NCBI GenBank assembly: GCA_030560485.1
Contig: JAKTTS010000292.1
Location: forward strand, 1 to 20,038
Length of the DNA stretch: 20,038 nt
Direction of reading: 5' to 3'
From: Ascoidea tarda (nom. inval.)
Lineage: Eukaryota; Ascomycota; Saccharomycetes; Ascoideales; Ascoideaceae
How positions within the stretch are numbered: the first letter of the stretch is position 1; every line of letters begins with the position of its first letter. Below, piece after piece: positions 1 through 9,004 of the stretch. The notes under the pieces were generated by a model that did no database searches, was not told where the DNA came from, and worked only from the letters and a program-made list of their open reading frames with translations. A program made the translations under genes and the position numbers.

Positions 1-3000
1 CATTTGAAACTGTTTTAGTTGCAAACAGAGGTGAAATTGCTGTAAGAATTATCAAATCTTTGAAAAAATTAGGTATTCAATCTGTAGCTGTTTACTCTGA
101 TCTTGATAAATACGCTCAACATGTTGATGATGCCGATATCGCTGTATCATTACACGGCACAACTGCCGTTGAAACTTATCTCTCCATTGATAAAATCATC
201 AAAGCTGCAAAATCTACTAACTCTCAAGCCATTATTCCTGGTTATGGCTTTCTCTCCGAAAATGCTGATTTTGCTGATAGATGCACTCAGGAGAATATCG
301 TTTTTGTTGGTCCTTCCTCAAATGCCATCAGAAAATTAGGTTTAAAACACTCGGCCAGAGCTATCGCTGAACAAGCTAACGTTCCTTTGGCACCAGGTTC
401 TGGCTTAGTTAAAACTGCTGAAGAAGCAGCTTCAATTGCTGAAAAATTAGAATATCCTGTCATGGTCAAATCTACTGCAGGTGGTGGTGGTATTGGTTTA
501 CAAAAAGTCGATTCGCCAAAAGATATTAAAAGAGTCTTTGAAACTGTTCAGCATCAAGCTAAATCTTACTTTGGTGATTCGGGTGTGTTTTTGGAAAGAT
601 TCGTTGAAAATGCAAGACACGTTGAAGTTCAAATTTTAGGTGATGGTTACGGAAAAGCCATTGCTGTTGGTGAACGTGATTGTTCTTTGCAACGTCGTAA
701 CCAAAAGGTTATTGAAGAAACTCCAGCCCCAAGATTACCTGAAAGCACTAGACAAAAGATGAGAAAAGCTGCTGAACAATTAGCCTCTATTTTGAACTAT
801 AAATGTGCAGGTACTGTTGAATTTATCTACGACGAAAAAAGAGATGAGTTCTATTTTCTCGAAGTTAATACTCGTTTACAAGTCGAACATCCAATTACAG
901 AAATGGTCACTGGCTTGGATTTAGTTGAATGGATGATTTTAATTGCAGCAGATATGCCTCCTGACTTTAGTCAAAAAATTGTCGTTACTGGTGCCTCAAT
1001 GGAAGCGAGACTTTATGCAGAAAACCCGGTAAAAAGCTTTCAACCATCTCCAGGTCAATTAACAGATGTTACTTTTCCTGAATGGGCTAGAGTTGACACT
1101 TGGGTTAAAAAGGGTACCATTATTTCTTCAGAATATGACCCAACATTAGCTAAAATCATTGTTCACGGAAAAGATCGTAACGAATGTTTGCAAAAATTAC
1201 GTCAAGCTTTAGACGAAACCATTGTCTATGGTTGTATCACAAATGTTGACTATTTGAGATCAATTGTCAATTCTCAAATGTTTGCTGAAGCAAAAGTTGC
1301 GACAAAAGTTTTGGATAGCTTTGATTATAGCGCCCACGCTTTTGAAATTCTTTCTCCTGGTGCTTATACAACTGTTCAAGATTATCCTGGTAGAGTGGGT
1401 TTGTGGAGAATCGGTGTTCCTCCCTCTGGTCCAATGGACAATTATTCTTTCCGTATTGCCAATAGAATTGTTGGAAATTCTAAAAAATCTCCTGCTATTG
1501 AAATTACTCTTAGTGGCCCAACTATTTTATTCCATAATGAGACTGTCGTTTCTGTCACTGGTGGTAATGTTTCTATTGAAGTAAATAACAAGGCTAAATC
1601 TATGTGGGAACCTATCAACATCAAAAGAGGTGACAAATTAACTATCGGAAAATTAACAACTGGTTGCAGATCGTATTTGGCTATAAGAGGTGGTATTGAT
1701 GTAACAGAATATCTTGGCTCTAGATCAACATTTGCTTTAGGTAATCTTGGTGGTTACAATGGTAGAGTGTTAAAACTTGGTGACGTTTTGTTTTTAGGAA
1801 GTCAGCACGAAAGTGCTGTGGGAACTTTGCCTACACCTGATGCTGCACCATCATCAGTTCCATCAAATCTTATTTTAGATCTCCCAACAAAAGAATGGAC
1901 TGTAGGTGTAACTTGTGGTCCTCATGGAGCTCCAGATTTTTTCAAACCAGAATATATTGACACCTTTTTCAAAGACCAATGGAAAATTCATTATAATTCA
2001 AATAGATTTGGTGTCAGATTAATTGGTCCAAAACCAGCCTGGGCAAGACCAGATGGTGGAGAAGCTGGTTTACATCCATCTAACACACATGATTATGTCT
2101 ATTCTATGGGAGCTATTAATTTTACCGGTGATGAGCCAGTCATTTTAACTGTTGATGGTCCTTCACTAGGTGGTTTTGTCTGTGCTGCTGTTGTTGCAGA
2201 ATCAGAAATGTGGAAAATCGGTCAAGTTAAACCTGGCGATCTTGTTAGATTTTTTCCAATTTCTTATGATACTGCTAGAAAACTCAAAGAAACTCAAGAT
2301 AAATGTATTGAAGACTTATCAGGCAAACTTCCATCCTTAAACAAAGATAACATTCTTTCCAAGCCTGAAAATCCTGTTCTTGCTGAATTGCCAGCAACCA
2401 ATAAGAACCCAAGGGTGATCTACCGTCAAGCTGGTGACCACTATATTCTTGTTGAGTATGGTGTCAATGAGTTGGATTTGAATTTAAGTTACAGAATCAA
2501 TCGTTTAACTAACATGGTTGAACAAAATAAAACAGTTGGAATTGTTGAATTATCTCAGGGTGTCAGATCCGTTTTAGTTGAATATAATGGATATGAGGCT
2601 TCTCAATCACAAATTTTAGAAACATTAATTGCATATGAAAAAGAAATGCTTAGTTTTACCAAATGGAAGGTTCCTTCAAAGATTTTCAGATTACCTATGG
2701 CTTTTGAAGATAAGAAAACATTGGCTGCTGTTACTCGTTATCAAGAAACAATTCGCTCCAATGCTCCATGGTTACCTAATAACGTTGATTTTATTGCAAG
2801 CGTTAATAATATTAACCGTTCTGATGTTAAGGACATGCTTTATTCAGCCAGATTTTTGGTTCTAGGTCTCGGTGATGTGTTCCTTGGAGCTCCCTGTGCA
2901 GTTCCTTTGGATCCACGTCAAAGATATTTAGGAACCAAATACAATCCTTCTCGTACATTTACACCAAATGGTACTGTTGGTATTGGTGGTATGTACATGT

Positions 3001-3608
3001 GTATTTATACAATGGAGTCACCAGGTGGTTATCAATTAGTTGGTAGAACAATTCCAATATGGGATAAACTTTCTCTAGGTGCTCACAGCACAAATCCATG
3101 GTTATTAACTCCATTTGATCAAGTTGAATTCTATCCGGTCACCGAAGAGCAAATAGATATCATGAGCGATGAAGCCAGTCAAGGTCGTTTCAAGGTTGAC
3201 ATAGTTGAAAGTGTATTTGATCATGGAAAGTATCTCCAATGGGTTCAAGAAAACATAGATTCAATAAAGGAGTTCCAAGACAATCAAGGTGGTGAAAAAA
3301 TGCAAGAGTTTAGCAGATTGATTCAAATTGCAAATGCTGAATTAGAAAAGTCTGGTGGTCCAAAAAATCTTGAAGAAGAAAAATTTCCGGAGGGAGCTGA
3401 AATGGTATACTCTGAATATTCAGGAAGGTTTTGGAAACCTTTGGTTCAAGTTGGTGATGAAGTTAAAGAAGGACAAGGTCTTATTGTTGTTGAGGCAATG
3501 AAAACAGAAATGGTTGTGAATTCACCAAAAGCAGGCAAAGTTTTCAAAATTGTTCATGAAAATGGTGATATGGTGGAAGCTGGTGATCTTGTTGTTGTGG
3601 TAGAGTGA
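1..3608 (+). CDS. DUR1,2: Urea amidolyase, urea carboxylase part (5' truncated by window edge)
   Basis: The reading frame is open from base 3 (FETVLVANRGEIAVRII...) to TGA at 3606-3608, giving about 1,201 residues. It is continuous with the urea carboxylase part of fungal Dur1,2, which carboxylates urea to allophanate using ATP, bicarbonate and biotin in the cytosol. Visible order: biotin carboxylase N-domain (VANRGEIAVR), ATP-grasp (KSTAGGGGIGLQKV, EVNTRLQVEHPITEM), biotin carboxylase C-domain to about base 1310, AHS2/KipA-like carboxyltransferase from about 1350 (GVPPSGPMD), AHS1/KipI-like part at about 2420-3100, and a C-terminal biotin domain. The biotinylated Lys is in EAMKTEM, codon 3501-3503. 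The allophanate hydrolase half normally fused in front would lie left of the window, so I cannot tell a fused DUR1,2 from a split DUR1. No breaks are visible. No in-frame CTG codon occurs in the whole segment. Confidence 0.96.
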   Translation, partial: FETVLVANRGEIAVRIIKSLKKLGIQSVAVYSDLDKYAQHVDDADIAVSLHGTTAVETYLSIDKIIKAAKSTNSQAIIPGYGFLSENADFADRCTQENIVFVGPSSNAIRKLGLKHSARAIAEQANVPLAPGSGLVKTAEEAASIAEKLEYPVMVKSTAGGGGIGLQKVDSPKDIKRVFETVQHQAKSYFGDSGVFLERFVENARHVEVQILGDGYGKAIAVGERDCSLQRRNQKVIEETPAPRLPESTRQKMRKAAEQLASILNYKCAGTVEFIYDEKRDEFYFLEVNTRLQVEHPITEMVTGLDLVEWMILIAADMPPDFSQKIVVTGASMEARLYAENPVKSFQPSPGQLTDVTFPEWARVDTWVKKGTIISSEYDPTLAKIIVHGKDRNECLQKLRQALDETIVYGCITNVDYLRSIVNSQMFAEAKVATKVLDSFDYSAHAFEILSPGAYTTVQDYPGRVGLWRIGVPPSGPMDNYSFRIANRIVGNSKKSPAIEITLSGPTILFHNETVVSVTGGNVSIEVNNKAKSMWEPINIKRGDKLTIGKLTTGCRSYLAIRGGIDVTEYLGSRSTFALGNLGGYNGRVLKLGDVLFLGSQHESAVGTLPTPDAAPSSVPSNLILDLPTKEWTVGVTCGPHGAPDFFKPEYIDTFFKDQWKIHYNSNRFGVRLIGPKPAWARPDGGEAGLHPSNTHDYVYSMGAINFTGDEPVILTVDGPSLGGFVCAAVVAESEMWKIGQVKPGDLVRFFPISYDTARKLKETQDKCIEDLSGKLPSLNKDNILSKPENPVLAELPATNKNPRVIYRQAGDHYILVEYGVNELDLNLSYRINRLTNMVEQNKTVGIVELSQGVRSVLVEYNGYEASQSQILETLIAYEKEMLSFTKWKVPSKIFRLPMAFEDKKTLAAVTRYQETIRSNAPWLPNNVDFIASVNNINRSDVKDMLYSARFLVLGLGDVFLGAPCAVPLDPRQRYLGTKYNPSRTFTPNGTVGIGGMYMCIYTMESPGGYQLVGRTIPIWDKLSLGAHSTNPWLLTPFDQVEFYPVTEEQIDIMSDEASQGRFKVDIVESVFDHGKYLQWVQENIDSIKEFQDNQGGEKMQEFSRLIQIANAELEKSGGPKNLEEEKFPEGAEMVYSEYSGRFWKPLVQVGDEVKEGQGLIVVEAMKTEMVVNSPKAGKVFKIVHENGDMVEAGDLVVVVE
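3501..3503 (+). other. Biotin attachment lysine codon
   Basis: The AAA codon lies in the motif EAMKTEM near the C-terminus of the urea carboxylase. EAMK-M is the classic biotinyl-lysine site of carboxyl-carrier domains and is modified by biotin protein ligase. Its presence indicates a functional carrier domain. Confidence 0.93.
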
Positions 3609-4589
3609 ATAATGTAAGGATCTTCATTTACTATCAATTTATATTTTATTTTATCTTATCTTATCTTATCTTATTTTATTTTGTTTTATGCGTTTTATTT
3701 TTTTGACTCTTAGTTGAATACTTTTTTGGGATGTTCTGTTATGAAATATATTTTTATTGTTTAAAAGTGATTTGAATAAACTTTGTATTGTATCTAATAC
3801 TGAAAACCCAAGAACTTATTAAATACGACTGCTGAATTTTTTCAATTTCTCAAAGTAAAATCAATGAAAATAACCAATAATTCTTGAAAACATTTTATAA
3901 AAGCAATGTGTAACTTAAAAGTGCATTTGAACAAGAAAGTTTTTTAGTTTATGAGAGTAAATAAAGCTCTGAAAATTTGCTACTGTGTGCTGCCTTATCC
4001 ATAACTCGTTAAATCTTTATGTTAATTTTCAATAAATATATTTTTTCTAAATTTCAATGATATATATAATGGTTTTGGTAATTGATTTGTTGCTTTATTT
4101 TCGTCTTTTCTTAATTGGAAATTAAAAATGAGTACTCCAGAGCAGGTTTTGGTTTGTTTTTAATTTGCTGTTGTCTGGATTATAAATGGTTTTATCATCG
4201 TTATAGCACAATTAGCGAGAAAGAATTATTCAGTTTTTAGAATGATTCAGGTGCATCTTTTTTCTTCAATTGAGTTGAATTACAAGATTACCTCCTTTAT
4301 TTCTTTAGATCTAACAGGTTTTTATTCAAATAAACCCACTATCAATTCTTGATGATTTTCTAGAGTTGTCAGCTAGATGGACCTGGCTTTGTATCAAATT
4401 TTATTGTATTGGAGATAACAGCTTAATCTATTGTCAGAATCAGTTAAAAACTCACTCAATGAACCATCTTGAAAAAAAATGTTTTTTCTCAGTATTTCAA
4501 AAATTTGCCAGTTGATAATTGTCAAAATACAACTAAAGCCTACCTCAGATCTCATCTGTTAGAATAGATAACATATTTTGGTTAACTTC
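3609..4589. other. Intergenic region between DUR1,2 and the seipin pseudogene
   Basis: This 981-bp region lies between two genes that converge, so it should hold 3' UTRs. It starts with a pentanucleotide microsatellite just past the DUR1,2 stop. It also holds a short isolated start (ATG at 4128, reading MSTPEQVLVCF then stop) and, in a different frame, a 65-codon open stretch with no ATG near its start at 4318-4515. That stretch is preceded by an acceptor-like taacag. I recognise no product and see no convincing donor or branch site, so I do not call a gene. No tRNA-like structure was seen. Confidence 0.6.
3651..3670. repeat. TTATC microsatellite downstream of DUR1,2
   Basis: Four perfect copies of TTATC are flanked by degenerate TTATT/TTTTA units (about 3640-3690). 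They lie 40-80 bp past the DUR1,2 stop codon, probably within its 3' UTR or terminator zone. A simple low-complexity T-rich array. Confidence 0.85.
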
Positions 4590-5944
4590 TTAGATGAAAG
4601 TAAGTTCGGGGCTATTTTTGGGCAATTTGAGACTGTTATTACTCATATAATTTTGACTATTATCCAGGTAATGCTGACTAGTGTTATTATTAATTTTAAA
4701 AATCTCATTATTAGCTTTTTGATTTGCATCAAATATTGAGTCAAAATCACAAATAATTTTTTCATCTTTTTGTGTTTTAACATTGGAAAGGTTTTCGTTA
4801 TAGCAAATGTTTTTATTATTCAAATTTTTTATCAGATCATTTTTATCTAAATTATTATCTAAACTATTATAAAGATTTTCAGATTTATTGTCCAGCACAG
4901 CAAAATCCGTTTTACCAGGTTCAAAAATTCGAGTTATAGGTTTGAAGAAGTTATTTTTCTCTGAAGCTGGTTTCGAAAATAGCAAATTGGTAAGTAAAGT
5001 CAAAATTGTATTAAATTTGGTAATTGGTTTTTTTTCATAAACATTGTATTTAAGTAGAACAAAAGTAAACTCGGTAATATAACTAAATAAAATTCCTTAG
5101 TTGTAAGTTTGTTCCATTGAAATAAGAAATTTAATTGAGAATTTTTGAGTAATATATCTTTCTTATCAAATTCGATTAGCAAATTGTAGTCTTGTAAAAA
5201 TATGGTAACAGTAGCAGTTCCTAGCTTAGAAAATTAGTTTAGGGATATAAAAGCAATAATATTATCATGAAACTCAATTTTTGTATCAAATAAGTCGATA
5301 TTATAATTATAATGAGTATTTGAAAGAAGTTTAAGATTTAAAGAGCGAATGAAGGATTTTTTAATTAAAAAGAATACTAATTGCTTGGGACTTCTTCTAA
5401 ATAAAGGAATTGAGACCTGAGAGTGCAAAGAAATGAGTCTTTTATTGTTTGTTACTGGCCACATTCTCTTATTTGTTTTCTTTCTGATATTATTATCATT
5501 ATGGTTGTCGTTATGGTTGTTTCTAATGCTGTTATCACTCAGGAAATCGTCTTGATCAGCTTTTAAACTATCGATAAACTCATTCGATACGAAAGAAAGC
5601 TGTACCATAACTGGTTCATGATTAACATCACATTGATCTTTAAAATTTGACAAAACATCCTCAAATTCTAGCTTAATTTTTAAAAGCCTTGTTAAATCAA
5701 AATACTTGTGATGTTTTCCATTTAGACCTGATTCTTTGCGAAAAACTCTTGCTAAGTTTAATAAGATAAATGGGGGTTTATCGTTTGATTCGCAATTAAA
5801 ATTTAAGGGTATTATTATTGAGGCAAAGTTTGTGAAATCAAAGATTTTGGTTAAATTTATAAATACAATAAATAATGAGAATGAAATCAGGTGTATTGTA
5901 ATATATCTAAGAAAAATCCAATTGGATGATTTTAAGGGTCTCAT
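4590..5944 (-). pseudogene. Seipin-family paralogue A, degraded
   Basis: The start is ATG at 5942-5944. The first 236 codons give an N-terminal membrane segment (about residues 10-30), then PLNFNCES, PPFILLNL, HEPVMVQLS and MWPVT. These align with paralogue B (PLNFNYES, PPFILLNL, NEPIMIKLS, IWPIT). A TAA at 5234-5236 interrupts the frame, yet the same frame continues with B-like sequence (YNLLIEF, TTKEFY versus YNLIIEF, TTWEFY). A second lesion, a single-base frame change near 5040-5070, moves the match to another frame. There KFNTILTLLTNLLFSKP aligns with KLNTTLIPLVKILISMP of B. An Asn/Asp/Lys-rich tail follows to a stop at 4590. With two lesions in otherwise alignable sequence, I read this as a young pseudogene. 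Sequencing errors or an unrecognised intron are alternatives. The intact N-terminal 236-residue part could still be made. Confidence 0.8.
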
Positions 5945-6398
5945 TATTCAAATGATATACAGTTGATTTTTTGTTGGTTTTTTGACCAGGTTATTATATT
6001 TGTGATGAAAAAAACAACTAGAAATAAACATGTTGATACTAAACTGGATAGATGAATATGACTTTTGGAGAACAATTATTTAGTTTTGATTTACTTTCAA
6101 TTTATACTTTTCCAGGTTTTAAGTTTCGATAAATACTATTTCGAAATAATCAGTTATGAAACTGAAAACTGGTTTCTATTACTGCTTATAAATGGTTTAA
6201 ATGAATTAGGTATAAAATCCAAGTAAAAAAGCCAAACATTGAGTGGCTCTATTGATCTTTTGCTAACTATTCAACAAATGTGTGAGAATTCTTCAAAATT
6301 CCAAAACTAACTAAGAAAAAACTTTCTATTTAGAAATGAAAACCATCAAAATCAGAATTATCAAATAATAATAATAAAACAACAAATACAAGTTTCAA
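5945..6398. other. Intergenic spacer between seipin paralogues A and B
   Basis: This 454-bp AT-rich spacer should hold the promoter of paralogue A and the 3' UTR of paralogue B, both on the minus strand. I see no ORF, RNA gene or mobile-element remnant in it. Confidence 0.6.
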
Positions 6399-8576
6399 CT
6401 ACATTAAAGGAAGTGAAAAATCGTTGGAAGTCAACACATCATCATTGATCAAACCATCAATGACTAAATCATCAATGATTAAATTATCAATGATTAAATC
6501 ACCATTGTTTTTATCATTTTTGCTATTAGAAGTTGATGAGCGTTTGCATTTATTTTGGATTATGAAATTTTGATTTGTAGTAATGTTTTTCAAAACTGAA
6601 GAACTAAGCTGTTGATCTAACATAGCATGAATTGTGTTTCGGGAATCAATATCTTGCTTTGGATTAGATTTTTTGCTTTGAACTGGTTTATGGCTGCTCT
6701 GAAAATAATCGGGATACTCAGCTTCTGCAAATCTTGAGGTGAGAGTATCTTTCGCTGTTTCTAGAGCTTGTTCTCTACAAGCTCTTCTGTTTATTTTTGG
6801 TTTGCAAATTTCCTGCTTGATGGGTTTTGAATCTGGTGAAAAATCAGTGGGAGAGCACTTATTATTATCATTTGATGGCAAACTATTTCTAGATTGCAGA
6901 GAAGTAAATGAATTTGAACACTCTCTATATTGGCCACAATTAGTTATAGTATCTGCTCTAAGGATTATGTTCACATTATTCCTTTCTGAAGCATTAATAT
7001 TACTCTGATCATTTAGGGCATTTAGAGCATTTGTGGAGTTGCTGGAAAACTGACCAGCAAAAGAGCTACTAATATTGAAGGATTTCAGAGGATCAAAAAT
7101 ACTCTCATTGGAATCTAAACTACTATGATTTGAAACATTGCTACTAAAGTCAAAATCCAAAATACCATGATTTAAAACAGTGTGGGCTCCTTGTGTAGTG
7201 TTATCTTGTACAGTGTGTGAAGTATATGGTGGTGTTAAGTTGGAACCATCAGTTAGTGTAACTTCAGAAGTATTTGAAACCAAATCCAACAAATTTTCTG
7301 CTAAGAGTTCAGAATTGTTTTCTTCAACTGTTGAATCGTCATAATTGAATGTTCCAACATGATTAGCTCCATGAAAAGTAGTTATTGAACTAGTATTACT
7401 TCGAAAGTTATCATTATTGTCTTTCGATTTTGTACTTGAAGTTGAGGAAGAAGTCATTGTTGAATTTCTTCGAGGAATTCTATTTTGATCAGTTACATTG
7501 TTTTCTTTGTGAGTTATAGAAGGTAAATCTTCATTATCTGATTCGTTTGACAGAGCATTGGTATCTGAATTATAATCGATGTCATTGGCTATTTCATTGT
7601 AAATTTCTTTAGAATCAGCTTCGTTGAAATCAAGGATTAAAATGGTTTGTTGCAAAATCTCGATAGTTTTAAAACTAGGCATTGATATTAGAATTTTAAC
7701 AAGTGGAATTAATGTTGTATTAAGCTTTAGAATTAGAATTTCCCCATAAACATAAACTATTTGGAACCAAAAGAGAGCTGATAGTGTAAATATATAAAAT
7801 TCCCAAGTTGTATTATTTTGATTGTGAAATGACAAATTTAGGGTAGAGTCTGTAATGAGTAAATTGATTTTATTAAATTCAATTATTAGGTTATAATTTC
7901 TTGTGTATGTCTGGATAGGATTGGACTCAATTTCTTTAAGAGACCATTCGATAAAGGAATTGAAAGCAAGAAAATCACCAAGCGAGTCAATATTTTCGTC
8001 GAGTAAGTTTATATTGTATTTATGAGGACGATTAGGAATGAGAGAATGAATAAAGGATTTTTTGGTTACAACAAACACTGAAGAATCATCGTACTCAAGC
8101 AGAGAATAGTTTTGTTTAGAATCAAGCGAGAAAGAGTTTTTGTTCTCAGTTATTGGCCAAATTCTGATTTTGTTCCTATCTTTTTTTGTATTAATATTGT
8201 GAGCAGGTTTTAAATTGTAAAGAAACTGGTCTGGTATAATGGATAGTTTAATCATAATGGGTTCATTTTGAACATGGTGATAATCATTTGAATTTGGTAA
8301 GAGATCAAGGAATTTTAGGTTGATGTTATAAATTTGATTTAAATCAAAGTGGGCTTTTAGTTTCGGAATATATAAGGTGTTTTCTAAATTCAATAGTATA
8401 AAGGGAGGACTATCAACTGATTCATAGTTAAAGTTCAAAGGTATTTTTTTTGAAGCAAATTTTGTGAAAGAAAGGATATTGGATAAATTTATGAATAGTA
8501 TGAAGAGTATGTAGGGGATAAAGTAAATTACTAGATATTGAAAGATTATCAACTTCAACAAATTTGAAAACTTCAT
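6399..8576 (-). CDS. Seipin-family paralogue B with long disordered C-terminal tail
   Basis: A 725-residue uninterrupted frame. The first ~300 residues have seipin layout: TM1 at about 8-33, a lumenal region with PLNFNYES (46-53), PPFILLNL and WPIT (140-143), and TM2 at about 259-283. These motifs recur in the neighbouring SEI1-like gene (PLNFNYE, SPFVLVDL, WPLT), so common descent is clear. Known seipins are ER proteins at ER-lipid droplet contacts, with both ends cytosolic. Residues ~320-725 are a Ser/Asn/Asp-rich, probably disordered tail that ordinary yeast seipin (about 285 aa) lacks. It contains a charged, helix-like patch (REQALETAKDTLTSRF) and ends in five-residue repeats (LIIDN, LIIDD, LVIDG, LINDD). 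The gene holds all four CTG codons I found in intact genes (residues 159, 342, 497, 560), mostly in Ser-rich context. Function beyond the seipin fold is unknown. Confidence 0.8.
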   Translation of the reverse strand: MKFSNLLKLIIFQYLVIYFIPYILFILFINLSNILSFTKFASKKIPLNFNYESVDSPPFILLNLENTLYIPKLKAHFDLNQIYNINLKFLDLLPNSNDYHHVQNEPIMIKLSIIPDQFLYNLKPAHNINTKKDRNKIRIWPITENKNSFSLDSKQNYSLLEYDDSSVFVVTKKSFIHSLIPNRPHKYNINLLDENIDSLGDFLAFNSFIEWSLKEIESNPIQTYTRNYNLIIEFNKINLLITDSTLNLSFHNQNNTTWEFYIFTLSALFWFQIVYVYGEILILKLNTTLIPLVKILISMPSFKTIEILQQTILILDFNEADSKEIYNEIANDIDYNSDTNALSNESDNEDLPSITHKENNVTDQNRIPRRNSTMTSSSTSSTKSKDNNDNFRSNTSSITTFHGANHVGTFNYDDSTVEENNSELLAENLLDLVSNTSEVTLTDGSNLTPPYTSHTVQDNTTQGAHTVLNHGILDFDFSSNVSNHSSLDSNESIFDPLKSFNISSSFAGQFSSNSTNALNALNDQSNINASERNNVNIILRADTITNCGQYRECSNSFTSLQSRNSLPSNDNNKCSPTDFSPDSKPIKQEICKPKINRRACREQALETAKDTLTSRFAEAEYPDYFQSSHKPVQSKKSNPKQDIDSRNTIHAMLDQQLSSSVLKNITTNQNFIIQNKCKRSSTSNSKNDKNNGDLIIDNLIIDDLVIDGLINDDVLTSNDFSLPLM
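6441..6500. repeat. 15-bp coding minisatellite at 3' end of seipin paralogue B
   Basis: Four consecutive 15-bp units (6441-6455, 6456-6470, 6471-6485, 6486-6500) share the core ATCAATGATTAAAT. They encode, on the minus strand, the repeats LIIDN/LIIDD/LVIDG/LINDD. The unit is a multiple of three, so copy-number change would keep the frame. Confidence 0.9.
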
Positions 8577-9004
8577 TATTTATTAGTAATGCTATTGGTT
8601 TTATTGAAGTATTAAAAAGTGGAAAAGTTTTGATTGATGGGTTGAATAGTAAATAATATTTATTGTCCATTGGAAACTCATAGAGAAATTAAAACTAAAT
8701 CAAAGATTAGGGGAATATTACATTATTATTAGAATAATAAGGCATAACCCAAAGAATGAGTAGCAGTTAACCAAAAAAAAAAAGGAATAACCAAAAATCA
8801 TTTTACAATGGAGAGATTAATTGAGATAATCGAATGGGAACCAAAAAATTGGATAAATTAGGGAGGGGGAGTTTTTAGAGGCTACTTGAGTGAAACAATT
8901 TTAGATCAAAATTGAATCAGAGTTAGGCTATTTTAAAATTGATAAAAGTCAAAATTTAAACTATATACGATGAAAGAAAATTTAACTAATAATTCTATAA
9001 TATA
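8577..9004. other. Intergenic spacer between seipin paralogue B and SEI1
   Basis: A 428-bp AT-rich spacer that should carry the promoter of paralogue B and the 3' UTR of SEI1. It contains a run of 12 A (about 8774-8785). No gene or RNA structure was seen. A small ORF overlapping the start of paralogue B is a frame shadow. Confidence 0.6.

Noticed and set aside
5183-5236. Intron removing the stop in seipin paralogue A
   Set aside because: There is no GTATGT-like donor or TACTAAC branch site around the stop, and the same frame carries paralogue-like sequence on both sides.
8428-8670. 80-codon ORF overlapping the start of seipin paralogue B
   Set aside because: It is a different frame over a clearly coding N-terminus, so a shadow.
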